In this document: positions 1 through 7,950 of the stretch, piece after piece | How the letters are laid out: every line of letters starts with the position of its first letter | How positions within the stretch are numbered: the stretch's first letter is position 1 | NCBI GenBank assembly: GCA_900751995.1 | Contig: CAADTP010000052.1 | Span: 1 to 32,778 of the forward strand | Length of the DNA stretch: 32,778 nt | Direction of reading: 5' to 3' | From: Lachnospiraceae bacterium | GTDB taxonomy: Bacteria; Bacillota; Clostridia; Lachnospirales; Lachnospiraceae | Position numbers and translations under genes: made by a program | Notes under the pieces: model-generated | The model's input: the letters and a program-made list of their open reading frames with translations, nothing else | Told to the model about the DNA's origin: nothing | Database searches by the model: none

Positions 1-258
1 CGTATAGCCTTTAAATGACTTTACAGCTTTGTGGATGCCAAACTGAGGATCTACTTCCAAAAGCATATGAACATGGTCTGGCATGATCTCCATTTCCAGG
101 ATGTCTACAGAAAGATTTGCAGCATACTCTGTGAGCAGCTCCTTCAGCCGGACGTCCACACCATTAATTAATACTTTTCGTCTATACTTTGGACAACATA
201 CTACATAGTATTTACAGGAATAGACGACATTGTTGTTTGATTTATATGTTGTGTTCAT
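1..258 (-). CDS. tnpA: IS200/IS605-family transposase TnpA, 5' part (cut by window edge)
   Basis: The first 86 residues of a small single-strand DNA transposase of the Y1 (HUH) class are visible; the rest lies beyond the left edge. Translation from the ATG at 258 opens MNTTYKSNNNVVYSC and contains the metal-binding HUH pair in MPDHVHMLLEV (residues 59-69). The catalytic tyrosine would be in the missing part. No Shine-Dalgarno sequence precedes the ATG, which is common for these elements, where tnpA translation is kept low. A promoter sits directly upstream (265-293) and an end hairpin at 351-370. Whether a tnpB accessory gene or an intact right end follows cannot be seen. The family call is firm; whether the element is active is unknown. 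Confidence 0.9.
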   Translation of the reverse strand, partial: MNTTYKSNNNVVYSCKYYVVCCPKYRRKVLINGVDVRLKELLTEYAANLSVDILEMEIMPDHVHMLLEVDPQFGIHKAVKSFKGYT

Positions 259-264
259 ATTTGT

Positions 265-293
265 ATTATACTATAGTTCATTAGTTAATACAA
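265..293 (-). promoter_or_regulatory. Promoter of tnpA
   Basis: On the minus strand there is TTGTAT, a 17-base spacer and a perfect TATAAT, with the -10 box only 6 bases from the start codon. This would give a very short or leaderless transcript, in keeping with low transposase expression. Confidence 0.5.
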
Positions 294-299
294 TTACTA

Positions 300-390
300 T
301 TTTGTCCATATTCCATTACTTGCATAAATTCGATGGACGCGTCTTATATCCCCATAGTTGAAGCAGGGGGTTTTACGACGCATTGGATAA
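300..390 (-). mobile_element. Probable left end of the IS200/IS605-type element
   Basis: Upstream of tnpA a short hairpin (CCCC at 351-354 pairing with GGGG near 366-369; loop containing CTTCAAC on the minus strand) resembles the subterminal hairpins TnpA recognises. A second inverted pair, GTCCAT (304-309) and ATGGAC (334-339), lies between it and the gene. The exact element boundary, near 375-390, cannot be fixed without an empty-site comparison. Confidence 0.45.
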
Positions 391-413
391 AATACTATAT
401 TCCAAAACGACAC

Positions 414-462
414 AAAAAAATCGCCGAACCCCAGTAAAATCAAAAGGTACAGCGATTTTTTT
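414..462. terminator. Bidirectional terminator-like inverted repeat
   Basis: AAAAAAATCGC (414-424) pairs with GCGATTTTTTT (452-462), with a 27-base middle. Read on the minus strand it follows the serine hydrolase gene and ends in a T run. The region 391-565 holds nothing else recognisable apart from the hairpin at 541-560. Confidence 0.5.
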
Positions 463-540
463 GTTTAGCAACTGTCAAAGACAGGAGTATAAAACGGTTT
501 CTGACCAATGTCAAGCCAGAAAGATTTAAGCCCTCTTACA

Positions 541-560
541 CTGTCTGATTTGCCAGACAG
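541..560 (-). other. Stem-loop just after the hydrolase stop codon
   Basis: CTGTCTG and CAGACAG form a perfect 7-bp stem with a 6-base loop, 5 bases beyond the stop codon of the minus-strand hydrolase. No T run follows, so it may protect the 3' end rather than terminate. Confidence 0.35.
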
Positions 561-565
561 AATTC

Positions 566-1504
566 TTATAATTCCGGAATCACTGTCGTCCATAGATGAT
601 TTCCTATTTTCTGGAAATCCCCCTCCAGAGACATTACAGTTACTACTGCATCCTTGTCAGGAAATGCCAGGCAGAACTGACCATAATTTCCATCGGATCG
701 ATAGGAACCGGCTTCCGGATTCATTACAAACTGATATCCATATCCAAAACCGGAATATAGATTTCCCGGACTTCCTGCCACTGAATTATCCACCAGATTG
801 GACGTTGCCATCTTCATGTACGACTCTGGCACCAGCTGTTTTCCATTATAATTTCCCTTGTGAAGAATCATCTGTCCATACCGGGTAAACTCATCAATAT
901 TCACATAAAGTCCATTAGCCGCATGCACATGCCCTTTCGGACACAAAGTCCAGTCTGGATTTCCAATTCCAAGCGGCTCAAAAAAGCGATTTCTCAAATA
1001 TTCCAGAAGATTAACTCCCGCACGTTTTTCAATCGCACAGCTGATCATATAAGTATTAAAATTACTGTACAGCCATTCTGTTCCCGGTTTTTTTATCACT
1101 TTCGCATTCTCGAAGAAATATCGGATCCAGTCCGGAGTTGTGTAACGCTCCGGCCAGTCACAGAAAAACAGAGAGCTTTCCAAACCTGTAGTCATTGTCA
1201 GCATATTTTCCAGCGTTACATCCCCCAGATATCCTTCCGGATTCTCCGGTGCATACTCTGGAAAAATATCCACAATCTTCTCATCAAGTCGAATCAGCCC
1301 TTCATCAAGTGCGATTCCTGCCGCACAGGACACAACACCCTTGCAGGCAGACCAGGTGTTAAGGCGTGTCTTGACCGGCATTCTTTTATATTCTGCCGTT
1401 AACTGTCCTTCACGCCATATCTGCGCATACATAACATTGAGATTTTCTTTTAAAGTTTTGATAGCAAATTCATTGATCAGGTTCTGGTCTTTATTCATAA
1501 ACAT
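566..1504 (-). CDS. Cytosolic serine hydrolase, class C beta-lactamase-like fold
   Basis: A 312-residue protein of the beta-lactamase/penicillin-binding-protein-like hydrolase family. The nucleophile motif SxxK is SACK at residues 52-55 and the second motif is YSN at 146-148. In place of a C-terminal KTG/HTG the protein has DGNYGQ near 271-276. There is no signal peptide, so it should act in the cytoplasm, unlike true beta-lactamases. Relatives cleave esters, amides or D-amino-acid peptides; the substrate here is unknown. The ATG at 1504 overlaps the permease stop codon as TAATG with GGGAGG just upstream, implying translational coupling; an ATG two codons later is also possible. It is clearly paralogous to the gene at 3970-4917. 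Family confident, substrate not. Confidence 0.85.
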   Translation of the reverse strand: MFMNKDQNLINEFAIKTLKENLNVMYAQIWREGQLTAEYKRMPVKTRLNTWSACKGVVSCAAGIALDEGLIRLDEKIVDIFPEYAPENPEGYLGDVTLENMLTMTTGLESSLFFCDWPERYTTPDWIRYFFENAKVIKKPGTEWLYSNFNTYMISCAIEKRAGVNLLEYLRNRFFEPLGIGNPDWTLCPKGHVHAANGLYVNIDEFTRYGQMILHKGNYNGKQLVPESYMKMATSNLVDNSVAGSPGNLYSGFGYGYQFVMNPEAGSYRSDGNYGQFCLAFPDKDAVVTVMSLEGDFQKIGNHLWTTVIPEL

Positions 1505-2850
1505 TAATCCTCCCACACACTTGTTTCCATCTTTACATCAGGACTTACACTTCTAAACCATCCGTAAGCCATGCATACTACAATGGCTATCAGACTGATG
1601 ATTACTACCGGAAGTTTCAGGCTTCTGCAAGAATTGATAAAAATGCAGATATATGCAAACAGGCTCAAACAGCAGAGGAAATAATATTTTCCGTTAGAAA
1701 TATGCATTGGTGATTTTTCCCATGCTTCTGCATGTTTTTTCGGAAGCTGGAAATACGCATAAATCTGCAGAAATGCCAATGCTGATGCCAGAAGCATAAT
1801 ATTATTTACAACATCACTGATAGAAAAGTCCAGTAACACAGGTAATATTCCCATAAGATAAGTAAATGTCATCAGTTTCCAGTAAGCCCCTCTTCTGTTC
1901 TGAGCTGCCCATGATTTCGGAAGCCATCCATCTTTACAGGACTGTGCAACCGGAATACAGTTATTGGAAATTGTTGAATTAATGGATGAAGACAGTGCAA
2001 GTACCGGACCACCAATCATAAATACTGTGAAAAGTGCCGGATTTAAAATATTTTTTGCAACCAGGGTAAGCGGCTGTCCGGCTACCTGATCCAGAGGAAG
2101 CACACCACTTGCTACAATTGCAACACCGCCATATACAACCATCAGTGTCGGAATACAGTACAGAAGTGCCTTTGGAATATCTTTATGCGCTTCTTTTGCC
2201 TGTTTACCATAATTCATAATGCAGGAATATCCGTTTGTTGAATATACATACAGCATGATTGCGGAAAAGAATCCGGATGGACCATTGGAGAAAAAGTCTG
2301 GTGCTGTAAACTCAAACACCGGATTTTTCAGCTGGAGGCATCCCAGAACAATAAACAGACCAAGTGCAACAAACAGCAGGATAACCAGAATTTTCTGTAC
2401 CTTCGCCATTACATCCACACCACACAGATTGATGGCAAAGAACACACTCAGGGCTGCAATTCCAAACCATTTCGCATTAATCTGCGGCCACAGGGAATTT
2501 GCATACATACCAATTGCCACACCATAAGTCGCCAGATTGATCGTCTGTGGCAAAAATCCTACTGCATACATACCGGCAACTCGTTTGCCGGCCATATCTC
2601 CTACCAGAGAATAAAATCCTCCTCCAAGTTTCAGTGTAGATGTGATCCATGGAATTGGTGCAATCATCATAAATCCCCAGATACATGCAGCTACATATGC
2701 CAGCCATGCTGACTGACCAGTCAAAAGAATTGCCGGTCCGATCAGTGTCAGAACGCCCGATCCAATCGCCTGTCCTACACCGATTGTATAAAGATCACTT
2801 CGTTTCAGGTAACCTGTTTTTTCTTTTATTTCCTTTACTGTTGACGACAT
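1504..2850 (-). CDS. APC-superfamily amino acid/polyamine-type permease
   Basis: A 448-residue integral membrane protein with about 12 hydrophobic segments. The N-terminal segment has the glycine-rich pattern GVGQAIGSGVLTLIGPAI (residues 24-41), typical of the unwound first helix of amino acid/cation symporters of the APC superfamily. It probably imports an amino acid or related amine by ion symport across the cytoplasmic membrane. A run of six G on the minus strand (2856-2861) serves as its ribosome binding site. Its stop codon overlaps the start of the serine hydrolase, so the imported compound is likely the hydrolase substrate or product. The divergent RpiR gene is the obvious candidate regulator. 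The transported compound cannot be told from sequence. Confidence 0.85.
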   Translation of the reverse strand: MSSTVKEIKEKTGYLKRSDLYTIGVGQAIGSGVLTLIGPAILLTGQSAWLAYVAACIWGFMMIAPIPWITSTLKLGGGFYSLVGDMAGKRVAGMYAVGFLPQTINLATYGVAIGMYANSLWPQINAKWFGIAALSVFFAINLCGVDVMAKVQKILVILLFVALGLFIVLGCLQLKNPVFEFTAPDFFSNGPSGFFSAIMLYVYSTNGYSCIMNYGKQAKEAHKDIPKALLYCIPTLMVVYGGVAIVASGVLPLDQVAGQPLTLVAKNILNPALFTVFMIGGPVLALSSSINSTISNNCIPVAQSCKDGWLPKSWAAQNRRGAYWKLMTFTYLMGILPVLLDFSISDVVNNIMLLASALAFLQIYAYFQLPKKHAEAWEKSPMHISNGKYYFLCCLSLFAYICIFINSCRSLKLPVVIISLIAIVVCMAYGWFRSVSPDVKMETSVWED

Positions 2851-3046
2851 AAAAGCCCCCCTTTTTTATTGACTCTAACATTAATAGTGCAATTAATTCT
2901 TTCTCTGACGTCATATGAATTATTTAATGCTATATTAACATCTAGGTTTCAAGATTTCTATTGACAATATTATTAAAAATACACACTTTAATTTGTGCAT
3001 TATTTACATCTTTTTTATATCAAGAAGAATTTTTTACTCCATTATA

Positions 3047-3075
3047 TTGTAATCAAACTTTACACCTGTTATAAT
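3047..3075 (+). promoter_or_regulatory. Extended -10 promoter of the RpiR regulator gene
   Basis: TTGTAA, a 17-base spacer and TATAAT preceded by TG (TGTTATAAT) form a good SigA promoter, with the start codon 35 bases downstream and AGGAGG between. The intergenic region 2851-3109 is AT-rich and must also hold the divergent permease promoter, which I could not place with confidence; a TGACGTCA palindrome lies near 2906-2913. Confidence 0.65.
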
Positions 3076-3109
3076 TTATTATACTAATCGTACAATACAG
3101 GAGGTTTTC

Positions 3110-3946
3110 ATGAAAATAGAACAGTTGATCCGTGAAAAAGTATCTTTCCTTTCTGCCGGTCAGAAGAAAGTCGCCGAATATATATTACAACACCTTGATT
3201 CATTCAGTTATTCCACCCTTGCGAAACTCAGCAAGGAAATTTCCGTAAGCGAAACCACTATCATACGCCTTGCCTATTCCCTGGGATTTGAAAGTTTTTC
3301 TGAAATGCAGCGTACTGTACAGAATGATATTCTTTCCGTTCCTACGGTTATAAAAGACGATTCACGGCTGGATAGCGGAAATTTTTATCAAAACATCATT
3401 GCCAACGAACTCCATTCCATGGAAAGCTGGGCATCTCATCTGAATCAGGAAGATATGGATCAGATTGTTACCCATCTGAGCAATGCCAAAAAACGCCTCA
3501 TTGTTGGTGCACGCTCTTCCTACAGTGCCGCTCTCTGGATGGGAACTCTGTTGAATCAGCTTCTTGGAAATACCAAGGTGGTTCACGAATTTTACGATTC
3601 CAATTTCGAATATCTCACAGAAGCATCCGAGGATACAGTTGTTCTTCTGATCTCTTTTGCCCGCTATACCAAATGGTCTCTGAAATATGCACAGATTGCC
3701 AAAAATCATGGTGCAAAGATACTCGCCATCACAGACAGCATTTCATCACCGGCATGGGCGCTGGCAGACCACGCTATCATTACAGAGATCAATCTCAATG
3801 AAATGGGATTTAACTCCTTCTCATGCCTCTATTGTCTGTTTGACAGTATTGTTGCAAAAATCCGCAAAACCAGGTGCAAATCCATCAGTACACGACTTCA
3901 TGACCTGGAAGAACTTTATTCAGACTTTGATCTTTTTTACGAATAA
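3110..3946 (+). CDS. RpiR-family transcriptional regulator (HTH plus SIS domain)
   Basis: A 278-residue regulator. Residues 1-77 form the RpiR-type HTH (recognition region SVSETTIIRLAYSLGF, 46-60) and about 110-250 form a SIS domain. The first SIS loop is VGARSSYSA (132-140). The usual phosphosugar loop SxSGxT is replaced by SFARYTKW (182-189). In this family that loop binds phosphosugars, so the change suggests a different effector, which is an inference. The gene is divergent from the permease-hydrolase pair and runs in the same direction as the second hydrolase, 23 bases away, so it probably controls both arms. The start is set by AGGAGG eight bases upstream. Confidence 0.88.
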   Translation: MKIEQLIREKVSFLSAGQKKVAEYILQHLDSFSYSTLAKLSKEISVSETTIIRLAYSLGFESFSEMQRTVQNDILSVPTVIKDDSRLDSGNFYQNIIANELHSMESWASHLNQEDMDQIVTHLSNAKKRLIVGARSSYSAALWMGTLLNQLLGNTKVVHEFYDSNFEYLTEASEDTVVLLISFARYTKWSLKYAQIAKNHGAKILAITDSISSPAWALADHAIITEINLNEMGFNSFSCLYCLFDSIVAKIRKTRCKSISTRLHDLEELYSDFDLFYE

Positions 3947-3969
3947 TAATTTCAGGGGGGGGGATTATC

Positions 3970-4917
3970 ATGCAGGAAATTTTAGATATTTTTCTTGAGA
4001 AATCAAAGCAACATCATTCCAATATCATCTACGCACAGATATATAAAAATGATCTTCTAAAAGAAGAATTCAGACTTTTTCCGGTCAAAACCCGTTTAAA
4101 TATATGGTCTATCAGCAAGCCTTTTGTTGCAATGGCCGCAGGTATCGCAGAACGTGAAGGACTGATCACTCTTGATGAATACATTTATCCCTGGTTTGAA
4201 AAATATTTCCCTTCCGACCCTTCTGAAAATCTGTACAAGATAAAGATCCGTGATCTTCTTACCATGTCATCCGGTCAGAAAGATCCGCTCTTTTTCTGCG
4301 ATGGACCAGAGCGATACAGAGAAAAGGACTGGGTGAGATATTTCTTTCAGAATGATTCTTTTCCCTATACACCCGGTACTCATTTTGTGTACAGCAATTT
4401 TTGTTCCTATATTTTATCTGTTCTTCTGGAAGAGAAATCCGGAACGGGTCTGCTGAATTATCTGCGATATCGTTTCTTTGAACCGGTTGGCATTCCGAAT
4501 CCGGACTGGACCCTCTGCCCTCAGGGACATTGTATGGCAGCTAACGGACTGTATCTGACGATTGATGAATTGGCTCGTTTTGGACATCTGCTTCTGCATG
4601 AGGGTTCCCTGAACGGAAAACAGATCGTCCCAAAAAAATTCGTGATTGATGCCTGTCAGAAACATATCGATTCTTACAATCCACTGACGGAGCATCCGGA
4701 TTACCAGAGCTATGGTTATGGATATTTCATATATATGGGACCTATGGAAGATACACTGATCCTGTCCGGCAATTACGGCCAATACTGCGTCGTTGATAAA
4801 AAACGTCAGATGGTATCCTGTGTCATGTCCCTGGATGGCAATGACCACAAAAAAATCCGTGATGACCTGGTGGATTCTCTTGCAGAATATTACGGTGTGA
4901 AAATTTCACATATATAA
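3970..4917 (+). CDS. Second cytosolic serine hydrolase, paralogue of 566-1504
   Basis: A 315-residue beta-lactamase-like hydrolase with SISK (47-50), YSN (141-143) and SGNYGQ (266-271), the same motif set as the paralogue at 566-1504. Blocks such as RFFEPxGIxNPDWTLCPxGH, AANGLY and NGKQ-VP are shared, so the two arose by duplication; by eye nearly half the residues are identical. There is no signal peptide. The ribosome binding site is an uninterrupted run of nine G (3955-3963), 6 bases before the ATG, so its length could vary by replication slippage. It follows the RpiR gene directly and ends in the terminator repeat at 4914-5071. The substrate is unknown; divergence from its twin suggests related but not identical substrates. 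Confidence 0.85.
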   Translation: MQEILDIFLEKSKQHHSNIIYAQIYKNDLLKEEFRLFPVKTRLNIWSISKPFVAMAAGIAEREGLITLDEYIYPWFEKYFPSDPSENLYKIKIRDLLTMSSGQKDPLFFCDGPERYREKDWVRYFFQNDSFPYTPGTHFVYSNFCSYILSVLLEEKSGTGLLNYLRYRFFEPVGIPNPDWTLCPQGHCMAANGLYLTIDELARFGHLLLHEGSLNGKQIVPKKFVIDACQKHIDSYNPLTEHPDYQSYGYGYFIYMGPMEDTLILSGNYGQYCVVDKKRQMVSCVMSLDGNDHKKIRDDLVDSLAEYYGVKISHI

Positions 4918-5071
4918 AAAAATGCCGCTCCGCGGCTACATCATATGATATTCGCAATCTGCTAACGCTACTTGCTCATAAAAAAATGCCACTCCGCGGC
5001 CATATCATATGATATTCGCAATCCGCTCCGCTACTTGCTCATAAAAAAATGCCGCTCCGCGGCATTTTTTT
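4914..5071. repeat. Near-triplicate ~64-bp repeat built around a terminator hairpin
   Basis: Two full copies (4914-4977, 4978-5040) and a third partial copy (from 5041) each begin ATAAAAAAATGCC(G/A)CTCCGCGGC. The full copies go on through a palindromic ATCATATGAT core to CTACTTGCTC. The copies differ at several positions, so the duplication is not brand new. Copies 1 and 2 carry only half of the terminator arm pair; copy 3 completes it. Confidence 0.85.
5043..5071. terminator. Bidirectional rho-independent terminator
   Basis: Seven A plus TGCCGC pair with GCGGCA plus seven T around a TCC loop, giving a perfect 13-bp stem. It serves the plus-strand hydrolase (3970-4917) and the converging minus-strand cysA, whose stop codon (5070-5072) overlaps the hairpin edge. 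Confidence 0.9.
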
Positions 5072-6128
5072 ATATCACTAACCAATCCTCAATCATAGCT
5101 GTATTATGTAGCAGTACTGCCTCATTTCCCTTCGTTACAAAAATCCTCTGCACAAACACATCCACAACTTCGCCTTCCCGGACGGGTTCTTCGTCAAGGC
5201 TTCTTCTGGCGCTGAGTGTAGTGTTTCCTACACGGACTTTCAGTTCCAGGCTGCTGCCGCGGAATGCGACTCGTTCTACGATGCCCTCTGTTGCGGAGCT
5301 TTTATATTTCTGTTCCTCGTTCTTCTTAGTCACTTTTACAAACTCCGGACGGACAATGGCTTTTTCGCCTCCTGGAACTTCCTCGAAGTGATTGAACACC
5401 TGGTAATCATCGATCACAGAAGTCTGCCCGAAAAATCCCGCCGTAAACGCAGTATCCGGATTCTGATAAACCTCCAGTGGAGTTCCCTTCTGCTCGATCC
5501 GTCCACGGTTAGTAATAATAATTTCATCCGCCACCTCAATAGCCTCATCCTGGTCATGGGTAACAAAAATACTGGTGATCCCTAGCTTCTCGATCATATC
5601 CTTCAGCCAGCTTCGAAGCTCCGTACGGATCTTTGCATCGATCGCCGCAAAAGGCTCATCCAGAAGGAGAAGCTGCGGATTCGGAGCCAGAGCCCGGGCA
5701 AAAGCAACTCGCTGTCTCTGACCACCGGACAGCTGACTCGGATATCTTTTCTCCAGGCCCTTCAGCCCGATCAGCTCTACCAGTTCCATAACCCTCTGCT
5801 TAATATACTTCTTATCCGCCTTCTGCACCTTCAGGCCAAATGCAATATTATCATACACCGTCATATACCGGAAAAGAGCATAATTCTGGAACACAAATCC
5901 AATGCCTCGCTCGCTGGCAGGCACATCATTGACCACTCTTCCGTCGATGATGATCTCCCCGCTGTCCGGCTGCTCCAGACCGGCGATCATACGGAGAATC
6001 GTAGTTTTTCCGCTTCCGCTGGGCCCCAGAAGACCGATCAGCTTCCCCTTTTCGATACCAAAGCTTACGTTATCAGATGCCTTGTAATCCCCATATGTTT
6101 TATTGATATTTTTTAACTCAACGTACAT
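5070..6128 (-). CDS. cysA: Sulfate/thiosulfate ABC transporter ATP-binding protein CysA
   Basis: A 352-residue ATPase that powers sulfate import. Visible motifs are Walker A GPSGSGKT (35-42), Q-loop Q81, signature LSGGQ (133-137), Walker B LLLLDEP (153-159) and the switch histidine in VTHDQ (H191). A C-terminal regulatory domain of the TOBE type follows (about 240-350), matching CysA length. I chose the ATG at 6128 because AAGGAAAGGGGG precedes it and the protein then begins MYVELKNINKTYG as the family does; it overlaps cysW by 11 bases. The gene is last in sbp-cysT-cysW-cysA and ends at a strong terminator. The family also contains molybdate and other anion ATPases; the neighbouring binding protein decides for sulfate. 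Confidence 0.92.
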   Translation of the reverse strand: MYVELKNINKTYGDYKASDNVSFGIEKGKLIGLLGPSGSGKTTILRMIAGLEQPDSGEIIIDGRVVNDVPASERGIGFVFQNYALFRYMTVYDNIAFGLKVQKADKKYIKQRVMELVELIGLKGLEKRYPSQLSGGQRQRVAFARALAPNPQLLLLDEPFAAIDAKIRTELRSWLKDMIEKLGITSIFVTHDQDEAIEVADEIIITNRGRIEQKGTPLEVYQNPDTAFTAGFFGQTSVIDDYQVFNHFEEVPGGEKAIVRPEFVKVTKKNEEQKYKSSATEGIVERVAFRGSSLELKVRVGNTTLSARRSLDEEPVREGEVVDVFVQRIFVTKGNEAVLLHNTAMIEDWLVI

Positions 6129-6954
6129 CGCCTTTTTCCCCCTTTCCTTTATGCTCCAGAACATTTCTTGCGATCAGAAGGATCACCGCCAGGATCACAA
6201 GAATCGAAGAAACCGCAAATGCCGGAACATACTGGAATTCGTTATAAAGAATTTCCACATGAAGCGGAAGTGTATTTGTTTTTCCACGGAGATGTCCGGA
6301 CAGTACGGACACGGCTCCAAACTCTCCCATGGCTCTGGCTGTACACAGCACAACACCATAGAGAAAAGCCCACTTGATATGCGGAAATGTCACCTTGGTA
6401 AAAATCGTCCAGCCTTTTGCTCCCATCAGTGCTGCCGCCTCTTCCTCATCGGACCCTATGGATTCCAGAACCGGTATGATCTCTCTGGACACAAATGGAA
6501 ATGTGACAAAGATCGTTGCCAGGACAATTCCAGGAACTGCAAACACGATCTGTATCCCTGCACTTTCAAGAACAGAATAAAGAGGACTCTGCTTTCCAAA
6601 AACCAGGATATAGATAAGACCTGCGATAACCGGTGATACTGTAACCGGAACATCGATCAAAGTGGTAAGGAGCTTTTTTCCCCGAAAATGAAATCTGGTC
6701 ATTGCCCATGCCGCACACAGACCAAAGATCGTGTTGCATACAACAGCCGCAGCCGTCGCCCCAATGGTCAGCTTCAGCGCTTTCAGCGTGTACTCATCTG
6801 TCACCGCCTGCACATAGCACTGCCAGCCCTTGCTCAGCGCCTGGGTTACAACAACCACCAGAGGCAGTACCAGCATCACAAAAAGAAAGATCACGGAAAT
6901 CCCGATAAGGATCCATTTCACCGGCCCGGAAGCCTGCTTCTTTTTTTCATCCAT
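6118..6954 (-). CDS. cysW: Sulfate ABC transporter permease CysW
   Basis: A 278-residue inner-membrane permease with about six transmembrane segments and the cytoplasmic EAA loop EEEAAALMGAKGWTIFTKV, which contacts the ATPase. The region after it (ARAMGEFGAVSVLSGHLRG) is typical of CysW. Its start overlaps the cysT stop as TAATG, so the two permeases are translationally coupled and should be made in equal amounts, as needed for the heterodimeric channel. Confidence 0.92.
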   Translation of the reverse strand: MDEKKKQASGPVKWILIGISVIFLFVMLVLPLVVVVTQALSKGWQCYVQAVTDEYTLKALKLTIGATAAAVVCNTIFGLCAAWAMTRFHFRGKKLLTTLIDVPVTVSPVIAGLIYILVFGKQSPLYSVLESAGIQIVFAVPGIVLATIFVTFPFVSREIIPVLESIGSDEEEAAALMGAKGWTIFTKVTFPHIKWAFLYGVVLCTARAMGEFGAVSVLSGHLRGKTNTLPLHVEILYNEFQYVPAFAVSSILVILAVILLIARNVLEHKGKGEKGDVR

Positions 6955-7793
6955 TATGCATCCCTCCCTCTGATACGTTTCGTATTTCTTGCCTGCACCA
7001 GATTCACACCAAACAGGATCAGAAATGATACTGCCAGTGTAACCAGTGCGATAGCTGTTGCGCTTTCATAGTCAAACTCCTGAAGCTTTGACATGATGAT
7101 CAGCGGCGTGATCTCTGTATAATAAGGCTTGTTTCCTGCGATAAAAACAACGCTTCCGTATTCTCCCAGGCAGCGTCCGAAGGCAAGTCCCGCCCCGGAA
7201 AGCATTGCCGGCAGAAGCTCCGGAAGGATAACTCTGCGAAAAACGGTGAATGGCTTTGCACCCATGACACGAGCCGCCTCCTCATAAGAACCGTCCAGCT
7301 TCTCCAGAACCGGCTGAATGGCCCTGACTACAAAAGGGATTCCCACAAAGATCAATGCCACCGTGATACCGATTCTGGTATATGCGATCTTAATACCGAA
7401 ATTTGCAAAAAAGCTTCCCACCAGACCTTTATCGGATGTCAGGGATGTCAGTGAGATACCGGCAACTGCAGTCGGCAGTGCGAAAGGCAGCTCGATCATT
7501 CCATCCATGATCCTTTTTCCCGGAAAATCATATCTTACCAGCACCCACGCAAGGACCAAGCCCATAATAGCATTGATCACTGTGGCCGCAAATGCGGTAA
7601 TAAAGCTTACATAGAATCCGGACAAAACCCTCGGCCGTGTGATCACCTCAATAAATTCCCGAAAACCCAGCCGCGCCGAGTATACTGCCAAAGACGCAAG
7701 AGGGATCAGAACTATGATACTCAGCATCGCCAAAGTCACTCCCATTGTCAGTCCAAAGCCTGGTATCACACGTTTACTCTGTTGTTTCTTCAT
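6954..7793 (-). CDS. cysT: Sulfate ABC transporter permease CysT (CysU)
   Basis: A 279-residue permease with about six membrane segments; EAA loop YEEAARVMGAKPFTVFRRV and the downstream FGRCLGEYGSVVFIAGN stretch are characteristic of CysT/CysU. It pairs with CysW. AGAGGGGAG sits just upstream of the start. It is separated from sbp by a 152-base gap filled largely by a 38-bp tandem repeat. Confidence 0.92.
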   Translation of the reverse strand: MKKQQSKRVIPGFGLTMGVTLAMLSIIVLIPLASLAVYSARLGFREFIEVITRPRVLSGFYVSFITAFAATVINAIMGLVLAWVLVRYDFPGKRIMDGMIELPFALPTAVAGISLTSLTSDKGLVGSFFANFGIKIAYTRIGITVALIFVGIPFVVRAIQPVLEKLDGSYEEAARVMGAKPFTVFRRVILPELLPAMLSGAGLAFGRCLGEYGSVVFIAGNKPYYTEITPLIIMSKLQEFDYESATAIALVTLAVSFLILFGVNLVQARNTKRIRGRDA

Positions 7794-7823
7794 TTCTGTC
7801 TCCCCTCTTTTCTATTCTAAGTT

Positions 7824-7950
7824 TCTGATCTGTTACAAATTCCCGATCTGCTGCAAATCTCTGACTCTTCTACAACTTTCTGGTCTGTTACAAAATCTCT
7901 GGCTCTTCTACAACTCTCTGGTCTATTACAAAATCTCTGACTCTTCTACT
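7824..7950. repeat. 38-bp tandem repeat between sbp and cysT
   Basis: About 3.5 degenerate copies of a unit reading CTGGTCTGTTACAAAATCTC then TGGCTCTTCTACAACTCT. Well-matched copies start near 7880 and 7918, with older ones near 7824 and 7843. The last copy runs into the final codons of sbp (CTCTTCTACTCTTC), so the array seems to have grown from the 3' end of that gene. Confidence 0.75.

Noticed and set aside
566..1504. True beta-lactamase (antibiotic resistance) at 566-1504 and 3970-4917
   Set aside because: Neither protein has a signal peptide or a KTG motif, and the context is a permease and RpiR regulator, so a catabolic hydrolase is more likely.
7824..7950. T-box or other riboswitch between sbp and cysT
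   Set aside because: The gap is explained by degenerate tandem repeats and shows no conserved riboswitch core or terminator/antiterminator pair.
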